The notes below the pieces were generated by a model. The model searched no databases, was not told the DNA's origin, and saw only the letters and a list, made by a program, of their open reading frames with translations. A DNA stretch of 64,000 nt from Fasciola hepatica (taxonomy: Eukaryota > Platyhelminthes > Trematoda > Plagiorchiida > Fasciolidae), in NCBI GenBank assembly GCA_948099385.1, contig CANUEZ040000107.1, positions 3,286,001-3,350,000 of the forward strand. Reading direction: 5' to 3'. The position numbers and the translations under genes are program-made. This document shows positions 1 through 10,540 of the stretch, one piece after another (within the stretch, counting starts at the first letter, position 1; each line of letters begins with the position of its first letter).

Positions 1-764
1 ACTGCAATGTACATTTGCTAACTCTTTTCAAACGTTTATCTCAACATAAACCAGTTATCAACGCTGCGAAGTGTTCGTTCGGTCAAGAAAGTATTACTTT
101 TCCTGGACACAAGATATCAGTTACAAGTGTTTCACCCATGGAGTATAGGGTGCAGGTGATTCCCGAATAACCTGAAACTTCATCCTTTAAAAAGCTCCGA
201 CTATTCGACGGTTTAGTCACCTTCTGTCATCTTTTTTATTCCTAAGTGTGCCCGGACCATGCGATCTCCAACAGATTTGCTGCGCTTTAAGATCAGAAAG
301 TTAGAACTTCCAAAAAAAGCCCTTTCTGCTTTTGTCGAGCTGAAGTAGATTATCTCCAATGCGGCCACTTGCACATCTCCCCCAAAATGCTCCCACGGCA
401 CCATCAACCGATGCCTCAGACTTGGCTGTTGGTTCCATTTTACAACAGCAATTTCAAGGCACGTGGAAACCTGTAGCTTCCTTCTCCAGGGGTGTGCGGG
501 AGGCCGGACTTAGGTATAGTACCCCCTGCAGGGAACTTCTCGCAGTTCACTTGGCTGCCCGTCAACGCCGGCACATGCTGGAAGGCAGACAATTCACAGT
601 CTTCAAGGGACTACAAGCCAATCATTTTCGCTGTGAGGTTCATCACAGACCGGTACCCACCCAGGGAACCCTTCCACCTAGGTTATGTCATTCAGCTCAA
701 AGAGGATGCACGACACATCACAGGTGGTTTGACCCCTTGGCAGATGCTCTCTTTCGCGTCATTA
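1..764 (+). pseudogene. Ty3/gypsy pol fragment (RT thumb and RNase H), decayed
   Basis: Remnant of a gypsy polyprotein. Bases 20-170 translate to the end of the reverse transcriptase (AAKCSFGQESITFPGHKIS, the usual KC.F....I.FLGH block). Bases 395-480 give the start of RNase H (TDASDLAVGSILQQQF), and about 610-780 give its later part (DYKPIIFAV, then TDRYPPRE) in another frame. At least three frameshifts and a stop near 168 show it cannot be translated whole. Layout and wording closely resemble the intact gypsy pol at 61198-64000, so it is probably an old relative of that family. The left end is cut by the window; the right end meets BEL/Pao sequence near 765 without a recognisable LTR, so the junction looks like a rearrangement or truncated insertion. 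Gypsy integrase of matching style resumes at about 6541. Confidence 0.8.
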
Positions 765-2571
765 TCAATCACCGGTGGAACACGGACGAGAAAACAAGAA
801 CCTTACGAGTCAACAGGAATTAAATCGGCAAGTCTCTGAGGATGGTCTGGGTTCTACTGATTTTATGGATAATGCTAAGTCTATTAGTTCAGTAAATGCC
901 AGGTCATATATTTCTAATCGCGATGAGTTTGAAGATATGAGCACTTGTAGAATGAGAGTGATTGAACTGGAGAGCAAGCTGCGGTTAGCTAGAAGGGAAT
1001 CAAAGCCTCTTAATTAGTCAGCTAATGTCATTGAGCCAGCAGGAAGTCCGTGTAATTTACAACATGAGAGTCGAAAAGGTGTCGTGAATGACGAGCTTAA
1101 ACCCTTGAGACAGCCTGAAACTTCAGAGGTTTTAGCATTAGACCTGCCGAGGGAGGAGCTAACCCCTTTAGAAGGGCATCCCGAGCAATACTCTATACTC
1201 ATGAGGAAATTCGAAAATTTTGTTGAGTGCAAGTTGCAGATCCTGGGCAAAGGTTTTTGTATCTAATGCATTACTGTCGTGGGAGGGCCAAAGGTGCTAT
1301 CGAAGGCTGCGCCGTGCTTGATCCACCAGTGGGGTACAATAAGGCAGGCAGAATCCTTGAAGACTTGTTTGGACAACTATTCGGGGTGGCCGGAAACTTG
1401 ATTAATGGGGTCTTACCGGAAGCAAAATGGACTGAGGACAAAGGTGAATTACTGTCAGATTTGGTGATAAAAATGCAGAGAAGCAGTACAACTCTGAAGC
1501 GTTTAGAATACCAGTCCGATCTGAATGCATTGCACACACGGGAATGAACTATCTGATGTCTGCTTATTGGCTTACGGAGACGATAGGCAGGGGAAGATGA
1601 GAAAATAAATAAGCCTGAGCGAGAATCTACGTTCGTCGATTTGACGGAGTCCATGGGTCGTCAATCCCGTATGGCCAACAGCCGACTTGAACAAATCATG
1701 TGCGGGAGTTGTAGGCTGGTGCGAAAGGAACCAACAACGGCTCAGATTGAATGGAATGAAAGTACCCGAATCCAGTCCTTGGCCAACATGCACACGATAA
1801 GTCGAGGGCCTGAGAGGTCAACTAATTGCAAGCTGTGCAACCCACTTCATAGGCTACCAGGTTGTCCTACCTTCCATGAAATGAGTGTACCCGATCGGTG
1901 ATCTGCGGTAAAAAGGAATTGATCTTGCCTTAACTGTTTAAACAACTCAGGCCGAGCCCCTGGATGCCAACTTGGGGTGAAATGTGACCGGGACGGATGA
2001 GTGGGTATTCATCACACTTTACCGTGTGGCCCCTTAAACGATAGGTCTGCCCAGCTGGATGAACCCAGGATTGCCTCTTCAAAGGAATATGATGACTTCA
2101 AACCGGCCGGGTTGGGCATCGTACCTGTCGGCTTCGTGACACCTAAAGGATTGGGGATGATCATGGCGTTTTTGTACGCGGGTTCGGATTCCTTCGCTGA
2201 TTACGCGCTAGCTTATGGAATGCTGTGAACCTCTACCTCACTCACGACCGGCAGGATTACAGAAGGTAGCGTTAACAATTCCTTGGGGCTGACCCCGTGG
2301 TTAACATTTTTAGCTGGTAGAGGAAGAATAGACGTTTAAGAAGCCTTGAAAATAGACAGCTTACCAATAAGACCAGTCGGCTCTGTTAGATCAATTGCCA
2401 AGAGATGGTCTCGTTTCAAAGATGTAGTGTTCGAGGAAGTTCATGGGGTCACGTTGATGCACCAGTTAGGTGCACAGTTCCCGGGGCTATATGACGATTG
2501 AACATTGCGTGGGCAATCGGAAGGTGACACTTGCTACGAGAACAACGATTGGTTGGGCACTTCTTTGACTT
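765..2571 (+). pseudogene. BEL/Pao gag-protease fragment, decayed
   Basis: Recognised by collinear similarity to the better preserved BEL/Pao element at 48980-50800 in this window. At 775-1015 the piece ending VIELESKLRLARRESKPL matches the Gag N-terminus there (VELETQLRLAREEAEP). At 1260-1545 SDLVIKMQRSSTTLKRLEY matches ASLVIKMQNCSIALNHLNY. At 2095-2215 the protease region LGIVPVGFVTPKGL.. matches LGVIAVGIKTPVGV, with active-site DSGS altered to AGSDS. At about 2390-2570 the segment VGSVRSIAKRWSRFKD matches the region just after the protease. Several stops and frame changes make it a pseudogene. There is no LTR at its left edge. It is cut on the right by the Penelope-like element. Confidence 0.72.
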
Positions 2572-2607
2572 GAGAAATTTGAAACACTGGGTCCCCTTTA
2601 TCCAATT

Positions 2608-3094
2608 CATGAGAACAGAGAGAAGACATAAGTCGCGAGATGCAAGCATTTCGTCTCCTCTTGTCAACCGCGGAAGTAAAACGTGTCCGTATATATACAT
2701 GGTACAGTAAGGGGGGGGGGGGGGGGTAATTGCAACAGTAAAGTAAGCCCGATCGAAATCTCTCACAGTAAGTACGCTGGGGTAAGTGAAGTCTGTCGTG
2801 TGAACGCCAGGGTAAACAAACATTTTGGGTCAATCGTTTTTATGCACAGTGTTGGCTGATGCATCATGATTAGAATAGCTTCACTGAACGCCAGTAGTTT
2901 CGGTACTGGATTGCGCAACAATGTTTTGAAACACTGGGTCAGGTCAACTTTGTGACCTGATGCAATCAAGTGTCTTCCAATCGAAGAAGCTGGCGGTTTC
3001 AAGTCGTTGTGTATTGCCCCAGCAGGTTGCGTCATCAAGTTTGACAGCCATTCGGGTATGTGTTCTGACACTCGCTGATTCAAGAGACGATCCG
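2608..3094 (-). repeat. PLE left inverted arm (copy of the EN 3' end)
   Basis: Reverse complement of 5830-6312. It carries, on the minus strand, a 106-residue reading frame (3083 to 2763) identical to that of the right arm (5841-6161) apart from one residue near the start. The 4-bp length difference between arms (487 against 483) is fully explained by the homopolymer run, 16 G at 2711-2726 against 12 C at 6198-6209. The arm ends at the sequence acgatccg (3087-3094), where the copy stops inside the GIY-YIG domain. Confidence 0.88.
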
Positions 3095-4597
3095 GAACAC
3101 TGGGTCAGGCGCGTATCGAATTCCTTACTGAATGCGTAATATCTTGTCGTTTTCCAAACCGATTTGTGAAACTTTTGTCAAAAGAGAATTTGCCAAGGAA
3201 CAACATCAATCTCGTAAGAATCACAAATGCCCACATTGAAGCCGCACGTGAGAAGATGTTCAAGCTCATCGAAACACAAAAGCGTTTCGTGACCTTTCTC
3301 GGCACGTTATCTTCATTCTGTCGAATCAAATTTGAGAACTTTTCAAGAGAAGTGGTACGAAGAACCAGGGTGAAGGCAATCAAAAGCCTCGAGGGCAGCA
3401 TGTGCTAAACGCAACAGTGGTCATCATTCCCGACAGACACAAGCGCATTCATTCACAACCTTCCCGGTTGTCAGTTGACTACAGCGCAACGTGAGGTCTT
3501 GTCGTTGAGATTAAATTTCAAAGTTTCGCCCAAGCAAGTGAGCCAGCTACAAACACGCGTTCAGTTCGAGAACCTTTATGATCAAGTCAAAGATCTAGTG
3601 CCCACGTCATCCGACAAAGTCGGCTGGTTCAAGACCAAGCTGGTTGATATTTCTGAACAATACCTCTCTGCTCCCATACGTCAGTGGTGTTGTTTATCAC
3701 AAGAACACCGGGTGGTGGTTGAACAACTAAAACAAATGAATGATTTGTTGTTTCTACGACCGGACAAAGGATCAGGAGTCGTAATTATGTAAAGGAAAAA
3801 ATACATGGAAAAGATGGAACAGATACTTTCCGATGCGCAGCGCTTCAAACTGGACACTACTCCAGAGAACAATATGCTGATAGAGAAACAAATATCAAGA
3901 CAACTCCAAGTGTTACTCCTACATGGTTTCATTTCTGAAACTACGTACAAGAAGCTCAAACCACTTGGAACACAGACGCCCTACTTGAGAGGATCACCCA
4001 AAGTACACAAGCCTGGAGTCCCTTTGAGGCCAATATTATGCATGCAAAACTCGGTTTATCACAAACTTGCTTGATGGCTTGTCGAGATTCTTGTCCCCAT
4101 TCGGAAACACATAACACCATTTTGTCTACAAGACTCATTTGAACTCGCGAATTTGCTAAACAGTATTGCAGTGAGTTCTGATAAAATGTATTCCGTCGAT
4201 GTTAAGTCCCTTTTTTCAAAGGTTCCTCTTCGTGAGACGATAGATTATCAATGTGATTTTATTTCTTCGCACAACTTTCACTTGCCTATTCCTGTTAGAT
4301 ACCTTAAAGAACCCATTCTTTTATGCACAGAAAACATTCGGTTCAATTTTGAAGGTAAAGCTTACAAACAAACGGATGGTGTGGCCATGGGAAGCCCTCT
4401 GGGCCCAACCTTGGCAGATGTATTTTTGGGTATGATCAAAAAACAGCTCTGTGATAATATTTCCCCATTTCTATTTTACAGACGATACGTGGATGATATT
4501 TTAATTTTTACGACTAAAGAACGTTTTATCCCTTTTGTTAACGTTCTTAACTCCATTCACCCGAACCTCAGTGTACCTCACGAAGAAGAACGTGATA

Positions 4598-5285
4598 ATA
4601 TAGAAAACACGAATAGCGAACAAGCTCGTTTTCGGTAACATCATCCTCGTGGCTAATACAGTTACATTTATAGGTTAGAAATGCATAAATTATGAACAAT
4701 GTCTATGTGCTAAAGTGTGATTGGATGGTCATCAAAGTTGGTGTTGCGTAGTTAGGAAAGATAGGAGGGGAAATGTTGTTGTTTCGTGGTTGGGAAAGGG
4801 GGCCCGTGAAACAATGAACAAGGGTTTTTGGGGATTATCCATTTCCGGTTTGAGCCAAAGGGTCAACGTACAGGTCACACTGAGCTCCAGGGTCGGTCTC
4901 TGATCGCGGCCAGGGTAGTTTGAGTGCCCTAACGAAACGTTTCTGAGAACAAAGCGATGGATTGAATAATCTGATTGCCACAGCCTCTGCCGTTGCTAGA
5001 TGTTGTTTCCGAGCGGCCTTCGGCGCGTTCGTAGGGACTCTGTAGACTATTTTGAACGCGTCGTCGTTTACGCGATGTCCAGTGTCCGCAACCACGAAAC
5101 AACAACATTTCCCCTCCTATCTTTCCTAACTACGCAACACCAACTTTGATGACCATCCAATCACACTTTAGCACATAGACATTGTTCATAATTTATGCAT
5201 TTCTAACCCATAAATGTAACTGTATTAGCCACGAGGATGATGTTACCGAAAACGAGCTTGTTCGCTATTCGTGTTTTCTATATAT
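4598..5285 (-). mobile_element. Mini-PLE: 0.69-kb insertion with 195-bp inverted repeats
   Basis: Inserted in the RT frame of the larger PLE. Arms 4598-4792 and 5089-5283 are inverted repeats of 195 bp with a single mismatch that I could find (ataggttag against ataacccat region). A 12-bp direct repeat, aacgtgataata, flanks it at 4589-4600 and 5286-5297 (some bases are shared with the arm ends), so this looks like a target duplication. The 296-bp core carries on the minus strand a GIY-YIG-endonuclease C-terminus, so the structure repeats that of the host PLE on a small scale: inverted copy of the 3' end, truncated endonuclease, 3' end. I interpret it as a short, non-autonomous PLE in minus orientation; a MULE-type long-TIR element is the alternative. 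Confidence 0.75.
4835..5095 (-). pseudogene. GIY-YIG endonuclease C-terminal fragment in mini-PLE
   Basis: An 86-codon minus-strand frame. Its order of landmarks (DTGHRVN, then DAFKIVYRVP, then LATAEAVAIRLFNPSLCSQK) parallels the end of the PLE endonuclease at 5950-6115 (ASGHKVD, CFKTLLRNP, SEAILIMMHQPTLC). The shared pattern is GH.V, a following F.....R.P, EA.....P.LC. Sequence identity is low, so it comes from a different PLE subfamily from the one it landed in. The N-terminal catalytic half is missing; it is a relic carried by a non-autonomous copy. Confidence 0.62.
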
Positions 5286-5744
5286 AACGTGATAATAGTT
5301 TGTCCTTTCTAGATATTCTATTAACCAGGCGTCAGGACGGGACTCTACAGCACAGAATCCACCAAAAAGCAACGTGGGGCGGTCGTTATCTACAATTCTC
5401 CAGCTTCGCCACAGTGACTTACAAACATGGATTGGTCAGAACTCTCTTCAACAGGGCCCAGAAAATATTTACAGAGGATCAAATGCAAAACGAAGAAGAG
5501 TTCATAAAAAGAACGCTGCTGGCTAACGGTTATCCGGAGAACTTTATCAGACAACATCAGAGGCCGAGACTTGTGCGCGAGAAAACAATTAACGAGGAAA
5601 AGAAGTAAGATTTTATCACTTTTCCTTTTAAAAGAGATCATTTATTCAATCAAACAAATTGTAATCTCAAGTCAGCTCTAAGGCACACGTACACAGCGGC
5701 GCAGTTGCGTTTGCTGCAGACGACCAAAAGGTTGTTTTCAAAAT

Positions 5745-6161
5745 CACTCAAGTAGTCTTGTTGATCCCAATGTCTCACATATTGTCTATCAGTTCACTTG
5801 CAGTTGCGGTGACGTATACATTGGCAGGACGGATCGTTGCTTGACTCAACGAGTGTCAGAACACATACCCGAATGGCTGTCAAACTTGATGACGCAACCT
5901 GCTGGGGCAATACACAACGACTTGAAACCGCCAGCTTCTTCGATTGGAAGACACTTGATTGCATCAGGTCACAAAGTTGACCTGACCCAGTGTTTCAAAA
6001 CATTGTTGCGCAATCCAGTACCGAAACTACTGGCGTTCAGTGAAGCTATTCTAATCATGATGCATCAGCCAACACTGTGCATAAAAACGATTGACCCAAA
6101 ATGTTTGTTTACCCTGGCGTTCACACGACAGACTTCACTTACCCCAGCGTACTTACTGTGA
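5745..6161 (+). CDS. PLE GIY-YIG endonuclease domain
   Basis: Nicking endonuclease domain that follows the RT in Penelope-like elements and opens target DNA for priming. The frame opens before 5754 with VSHIVYQFTCSCGDVYIGRT, containing the VYQF and VYIG core of GIY-YIG folds with a CSC linker, then RCLTQRVSEHIPEWL, IGRHLIASGHKVD, and ends at 6159. It lies in another frame from the RT part that stops at 5608, so a frameshift separates them in this copy. The C-terminal 106 residues are duplicated, inverted, at 2763-3083. Pseudogene status is likely for the element as a whole, yet this domain is unbroken. Confidence 0.78.
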   Translation, partial: HSSSLVDPNVSHIVYQFTCSCGDVYIGRTDRCLTQRVSEHIPEWLSNLMTQPAGAIHNDLKPPASSIGRHLIASGHKVDLTQCFKTLLRNPVPKLLAFSEAILIMMHQPTLCIKTIDPKCLFTLAFTRQTSLTPAYLL

Positions 6162-6312
6162 GAGATTTCGATCGGGCTTACTTTACTGTTGCAATTACCC
6201 CCCCCCCCCTTACTGTACCATGTATATATACGGACACGTTTTACTTCCGCGGTTGACAAGAGGAGACGAAATGCTTGCATCTCGCGACTTATGTCTTCTC
6301 TCTGTTCTGATG
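5830..6312 (+). repeat. PLE right arm (element 3' end)
   Basis: Original orientation of the terminal sequence: end of the GIY-YIG domain plus the 3' untranslated region with a 12-base C run (6198-6209). It is the partner of 2608-3094 and matches it base for base over nearly all of its length. Confidence 0.88.
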
Positions 6313-6540
6313 TCTTCATTGACTTCCGAGGAGCGAATTTCAGCAATCGCATCACTAAATTGCTTAGCGGTGACCGAGAGAAGTGCCCACATAGAAACTT
6401 CGAGCCGATCTCGTTCCGGTTTTGGGATTCGTTTGAATCGGCTCCGCGCTGCTAGATGTGCGAGAGTTGACTTGAAGTGACGCTGACTTCGCGGCAGCTG
6501 CCTAAGCGCAAGAGCATGATCCCGAGGTCGAGCAGCCACG
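6313..6540. other. Unassigned stretch between PLE and gypsy integrase
   Basis: Flank of the PLE. It should be the continuation of the interrupted BEL/Pao fragment or of the gypsy linker, but I find no convincing match to either. The 208-codon minus-strand frame crossing it (6836 to 6210) also crosses PLE arm and integrase DNA and is not a gene. Confidence 0.5.
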
Positions 6541-8040
6541 TCGCAGCAGCTTTCTCCAACCCGAGCCAGTATCACTCCCTCCACCGGAGGGCAAGATCTT
6601 GCGCTGCTTGTCTCAAAGACTCCCCGTGCAACGAAACCACTTGCCTTTAGGCAGACCGCCTTTAGGACACTGCACCATGTGTCACACCCCAACATACTTG
6701 CCACGGTCAAACTCGTAACTGAGCGTTTCTTTTGGACAAAAATAAGTAAGGATATAAGTTTATGGGCAAGTAGTTGTCTGGAATGTGAGCCATCCAAAGT
6801 ACGCGGGCACACAAAAAGTCCTCTTGGAATGTTCACTACGCTAGATGCAAGTTTTTTTCATGTGCGTGTTAATCCGGTAGGTCATCTGCCTCCATCCGGG
6901 GGACTCACTTACTTGTTGATTTGCACGGAAGGTTTTTCCAGGTTGATGGAGGTAGTACTAGTGGGCGGCGGCTCATTCAAAGCAACTGCGCGAGCTTTCC
7001 TAAAGCGACGGTTAGCCCGGTTCGGATGCCCCGCAGTCGTCGGCTTCTCTGATGAATGTGCCAGGATGTACACAAGTGAGAACTACCGCGAACCATCCAC
7101 CTGCTAACAGTTTGGTTGGACGTTTTTGGAGGCAACCTAAAGCAGACCTAAGGGCTCATGAGAATCCGGCGTGGCACGAGACTCTCCTTTTTGTCTGATG
7201 AGGTATTCGCATTTCAGTGGAAACCCACCTGTATTCAGCTCCGAAAGAGTCGTACAGTCCAGCCACTGGAAATTTCGAGCGACGCGTAGCAGCTAACTTC
7301 GACACAATTCAAAACAAAGTCGATTCCAAGTGGCTACGGCATTATTTACAACAAATTAATTAGTTTTTCAATAATCAAACCTCATTAGTGTTCCTTCTGG
7401 GCTCCGACATCCCAAAGTTGAACAACAAATCAACAACTTCAGCTGAATTACGGCAAGAGGTTGGGTGCAGAAGATGACATTACCGACAACAGTCACAACG
7501 AAGTTCAGGCTAAGCAACTCACGCTCGAGATATCGGTGGGTGTCCGGTTGTGACAAAAATTTGGAGCAGTGAACAAACAATCGGGATTCCGGCAAAGATA
7601 GTTCATACTAATGAAAAATGTCGTTTGTAACATGAATGCTAATGCTTGGAACGGGGTATCCTGAACTTCTTTACACGAGTATTTATTTGGGTATCCTCTT
7701 CGGTTGCCTGAAAAGCTGGTTGCACCAAACCTTTACAACCATTTTACCATTCCGACTACATCCAAAGCCATACCCTTCAAGTGATTGACCAGCAATTGGC
7801 ATCGACAAGGGAACAGATCATACCGGAGCGCGTGCTCAAGAAGCCATCCACGCGCAAACACGTTTTCTCGCTCACAGACGGTACGAGGCACTTGCTTTAC
7901 GTTCCCTATTCAGGCCCAAACCAAAATCCGGAGCGAAAGGAAGTGTCACACCTACGGACAAACACGAGAATTTCACCATGGATAAATTAAACCGGCCTTA
8001 AAGGAACTAGGGACGCTTTTGGGCTCAGCCCACCCATGTA
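6541..8040 (+). pseudogene. Ty3/gypsy integrase fragment, decayed
   Basis: Collinear with the integrase of the intact gypsy element at 63121-63990. At 6561-6705 ITPSTGGQDLALLVSK leads to the zinc-binding half (HHVSHPNILATVKLVTERFFW, of which H...H and, at about 6770, SSCLECEPSKV supply HHCC). The catalytic core follows to 7060 (LTYLLICTEGFSRLMEV, RFGCPAVVGFSDECA), but the second catalytic Asp of the TD.G motif has become SDE in a damaged context. After 7140 only scraps remain: LRAHENPAWHETLLF, and near 7670 a relic of the [13 protein letters not shown] block. The C-terminal barrel (KHVFSLTDGTRHLLYVPYSGP) is readable at 7850-7920. Around 7260-7640 nothing matches, so another insertion or decay is likely there. 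It may be the downstream half of the gypsy piece at 1-764. Confidence 0.75.
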
Positions 8041-9620
8041 CAGCGCTTGCCGTCATGCCCACTGCTTGGTTTCCATCATCATCAAGCGCGGATCTCTCAA
8101 GCCACGAAACCCCAGTTCACAAAGACGGTCCAGGTCTGGTCGTGCGGAGACCAGAACGTTTTGAAGACACTGTTTCTGTCGCACCTGACTGTTTTTAGGA
8201 TTTTATTTTTATCTTTACTTTTTTCTAGTCGCTGTTACAACTGTTGTATCTTTGCACCAGTTTGTCCCACCTCCATGTTACCGTTCTCCGCTGATATTTT
8301 ACACTACTCCGACCAATCTGTATCTTCATCCGTTCTGCGTTCTCCAACTGTTTACACAGCCCTTCTCTTGCTGCATAATGTGCGTCCATTTATTACCGGT
8401 TTGCTCATTGCCGACCGCCGGCACATCTCACATTTGAGTTTTTCAGACCTTTCGGTTCATTATTACCCTTTTTTGGTCTTTTCCCTCATATTCCTCCGTT
8501 TATCAACGTCCGCTCACAGCCATCACTTATGCGCTTCCAAAGTCGCTCCACTCTCTATTGACGCCGAAATTTCAGCTATCATAAACAAATTCTTCAGGAT
8601 TTATCTAAGCCAATTCTTTACCCTTTGATGTGACCCTACCTATCTCTTCCAAGCACTGCTACTCCCGCATTCTACCGCTTCACTGCTCTTTGCCCCCTCT
8701 TCTTACACACATATATATATATGTGCGTGTATATATATACTCATATATATTTTTTCTGCTTCCTCCAGTTCTTTGCCAGCCAGTTCTCATGCCTCCACCC
8801 ACAGCTCCTCGTGATATGCTTCGGTTTCGTCCATATCTAAGCCTCTCACTGGCCGTATCTCGGTTCATCCAAACTAATAGTGCCATCTAACCCACCCTTC
8901 ACGTTTTGGTAGCTTGCTCCCTGTTTTCAAATTGATATCTCCCTTTTTTAGTACAACGTAGAATACGTCATTGCTGTCTAATCCCTTGCCATGTAACTCA
9001 ATGTTTTCGTTCTCCTTCCCTTTTTTTCTTCGTCGTTTCCGGTTATCACGGTTTCCCACTCCGATTTTCAGTCTTCCCCATGTAAAACTCCTAGGTTCCA
9101 ATCTCCTCCGCTTGGCTCAGCCAGCTCCTCCACTTGACCTTGACTTTCAGATTCACCGGGCACCCATTCGAATCCATCCCTGGGTTCGTTTGAACCCTCT
9201 CCAATATTCCTTGGTGTGCAAACATTTATCTCCCTCTCGTCTCCCTTTTGAGTCTGCACACCATACGTATGTCAAGCTTATTCCTAAATTTCCCACAAAT
9301 GTTTCTGTTCATTCTATCTCTTGTAAAATCTTGATCGTGAGTCTGGCATGCCTCTGCTGTCTCCGAACTAAACTATCATTGTCAATAAAAAACCACTTTT
9401 ACAGGTTCTTTCAGCTTTGCATGCAAATCGAGCCACCTAGGACAATCACGTACGCACTCATGTTCTTTTTCTCTCTCGCCCCTAGAGTTTCTTTTGCGGA
9501 TAACGATTTTTCTGTCATTAGTCCATCTATCTAACATAAGGATGGGTGTGGGGAGAGGCAGGGTCGCTCGCATCTCGCCTTTTGTGCGTGTGTCAAGGTT
9601 TGAGCATCCTTAGTCTTATT
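8041..9620 (-). repeat. Pyrimidine-rich strand-asymmetric repeat
   Basis: About 1.6 kb in which C+T strongly exceed A+G on the plus strand. Long plus-strand frames (8047-8628, 8971-9534) are runs of Ser, Leu, Pro and His caused by the composition and lack any domain. A TA/TG microsatellite lies at 8709-8752. The segment resembles 40411-41500 in composition and in short stretches (for example the tctggca..ctctccgaa..aaactat block near 9340 and 41415). I assign the minus orientation because the purine-rich version (10541-12540) seems to be the same kind of sequence read on plus. Confidence 0.5.
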
Positions 9621-10540
9621 TCTGACAGCCCAGCCCAGTTGTTTTACTGGTGAGCAACCTGCTACAACGGGTCCGCTTACCTGACTCAAGGAAGAACATA
9701 TTTATCCACCACAAATATCGGGGCAAATTTCGAGCCATATAGCTATCCTGCGGAGGAACAAAGGCACTATTCAGAACTTCTTCACTCTATCTCTAACACA
9801 CGATAGAACACTGGTTGTCCGCGTCCTGTGGGTTATTACCGTTTTTTTAATCAAGAATCTTTGTTCGGGGGAAACGAACACTGTCACAGCTTAAAATTTC
9901 GAAGTTATTTGCGACAATCTCCTTGCGGTGGGTTTGTGCAGTGACATAGCTTTTTTTCTGCTGCCATCATCATTGCCATGTTTAAACTGTGTTTTATCAA
10001 TCCGAACTAAGCTGTTCCGGGTTTGACGGCCAAACACATTTTTTTGTGAGTCCTCCTTGATCGTTTCCCGTTGTTTACTCTTTGCTTTGCAGGTCCGACT
10101 AAGCAACCGTGTGGCAAGGCTTCGGCTTTCTGACTACTAGCGAGACATCATTTGATTCTTGATTGTAGTTAACCACCACGTCCAAAGCCTTTTTATCTAT
10201 TTAGCCCCGCGTGCCATACACCACGTTTACTGAAAAGCAATCGTGGACTTATAGCTCATTTGTGCCTTGCTCATAAACAAGTACCTGTTCTTGAGTCTAT
10301 TTAGTATTGATTACCGCTCTTCAGGAGCAGCCAACTCCGGTACCAGGTCTTCCTCTAGCTGTGGGTAATCTTCCTCCTCGAATTATTCTTCTCAGTTACA
10401 TAACGTGGTTTATAATTGGGGGGAAGCTACTACAAAGTACTTTACCACTTCCCGGAATCGCAGAGGTTTGGCGATAGCATCGGTGGATTATACAAGAAAG
10501 AAATTTAGTACCTCGATCAGAAAGAGCATATGAGGGTAGA
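9621..10540. other. No recognisable gene or element
   Basis: Mixed-composition DNA. No frame with domain character, no LTR, no inverted repeat seen by eye. Confidence 0.6.

Larger units (their letters stand above)
3166..5608 (+). pseudogene. PLE reverse transcriptase, interrupted and with stops
   Basis: PLE-type RT that would copy element RNA into DNA. All pieces before the insertion lie in one frame: 3166-3408, 3475-3792, 3805-4074 and 4153-4636. Visible motifs: NLPGCQLTTAQREVLSLRLNF (split here: QLTTAQREVLSLRLNF at 3468-3515), FLRPDKGSGVVIM (RT motif 1 area, 3751-3789), RGSPKVHKPGVPLRPIL (3991-4040), YSVDVKSLFSKVPL (motif A, 4192-4230), DGVAMGSPLGPTLADVFLG (motif B, 4375-4431) and FYRRYVDDILIF (catalytic motif C with YVDD, 4473-4508). 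In-frame stops at 3406, 3790 and 4072 kill it. Translation resumes after the mini-PLE at 5292 with SLSFLDILLTRRQDG and runs to 5608. Removing the insertion plus one copy of its flanking repeat (697 bp) puts both halves back in one frame. Confidence 0.85.
2572..6312 (+). mobile_element. Penelope-like element (PLE) with inverted terminal arms
   Basis: A 3.7-kb retroelement whose plus strand encodes a PLE-type reverse transcriptase followed by a GIY-YIG endonuclease. Its 3' end (5830-6312) is repeated in inverted orientation at its 5' side (2608-3094), the 'pseudo-LTR' arrangement known for PLEs. The right edge is fixed where the inverted match stops (6312). On the left the inverted match stops at 2608, but bases 2572-2607 also contain a copy of an internal PLE motif (gaaacactgggtc). 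An imperfect direct repeat, cttctttgactt at 2560-2571 and cttcattgactt at 6313-6324, may be the target duplication. It sits inside a BEL/Pao fragment and is itself interrupted at 4598-5285 by a smaller PLE-like insertion. Confidence 0.82.

Noticed and set aside
4598..5285. Classification of the hairpin element as a MULE-type MITE
   Set aside because: Long arms and a 9-12-bp duplication would fit, but the core carries a PLE endonuclease end in the orientation that mirrors the host PLE, so a PLE origin fits better. Kept as the alternative.
6210..6836. 208-codon minus-strand open frame
   Set aside because: Crosses the PLE arm, an unassigned flank and gypsy integrase DNA, so it spans unrelated elements.
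8047..8628. 193-codon plus-strand open frame
   Set aside because: Same composition effect in the pyrimidine-rich repeat; no motif, no splice or start context.
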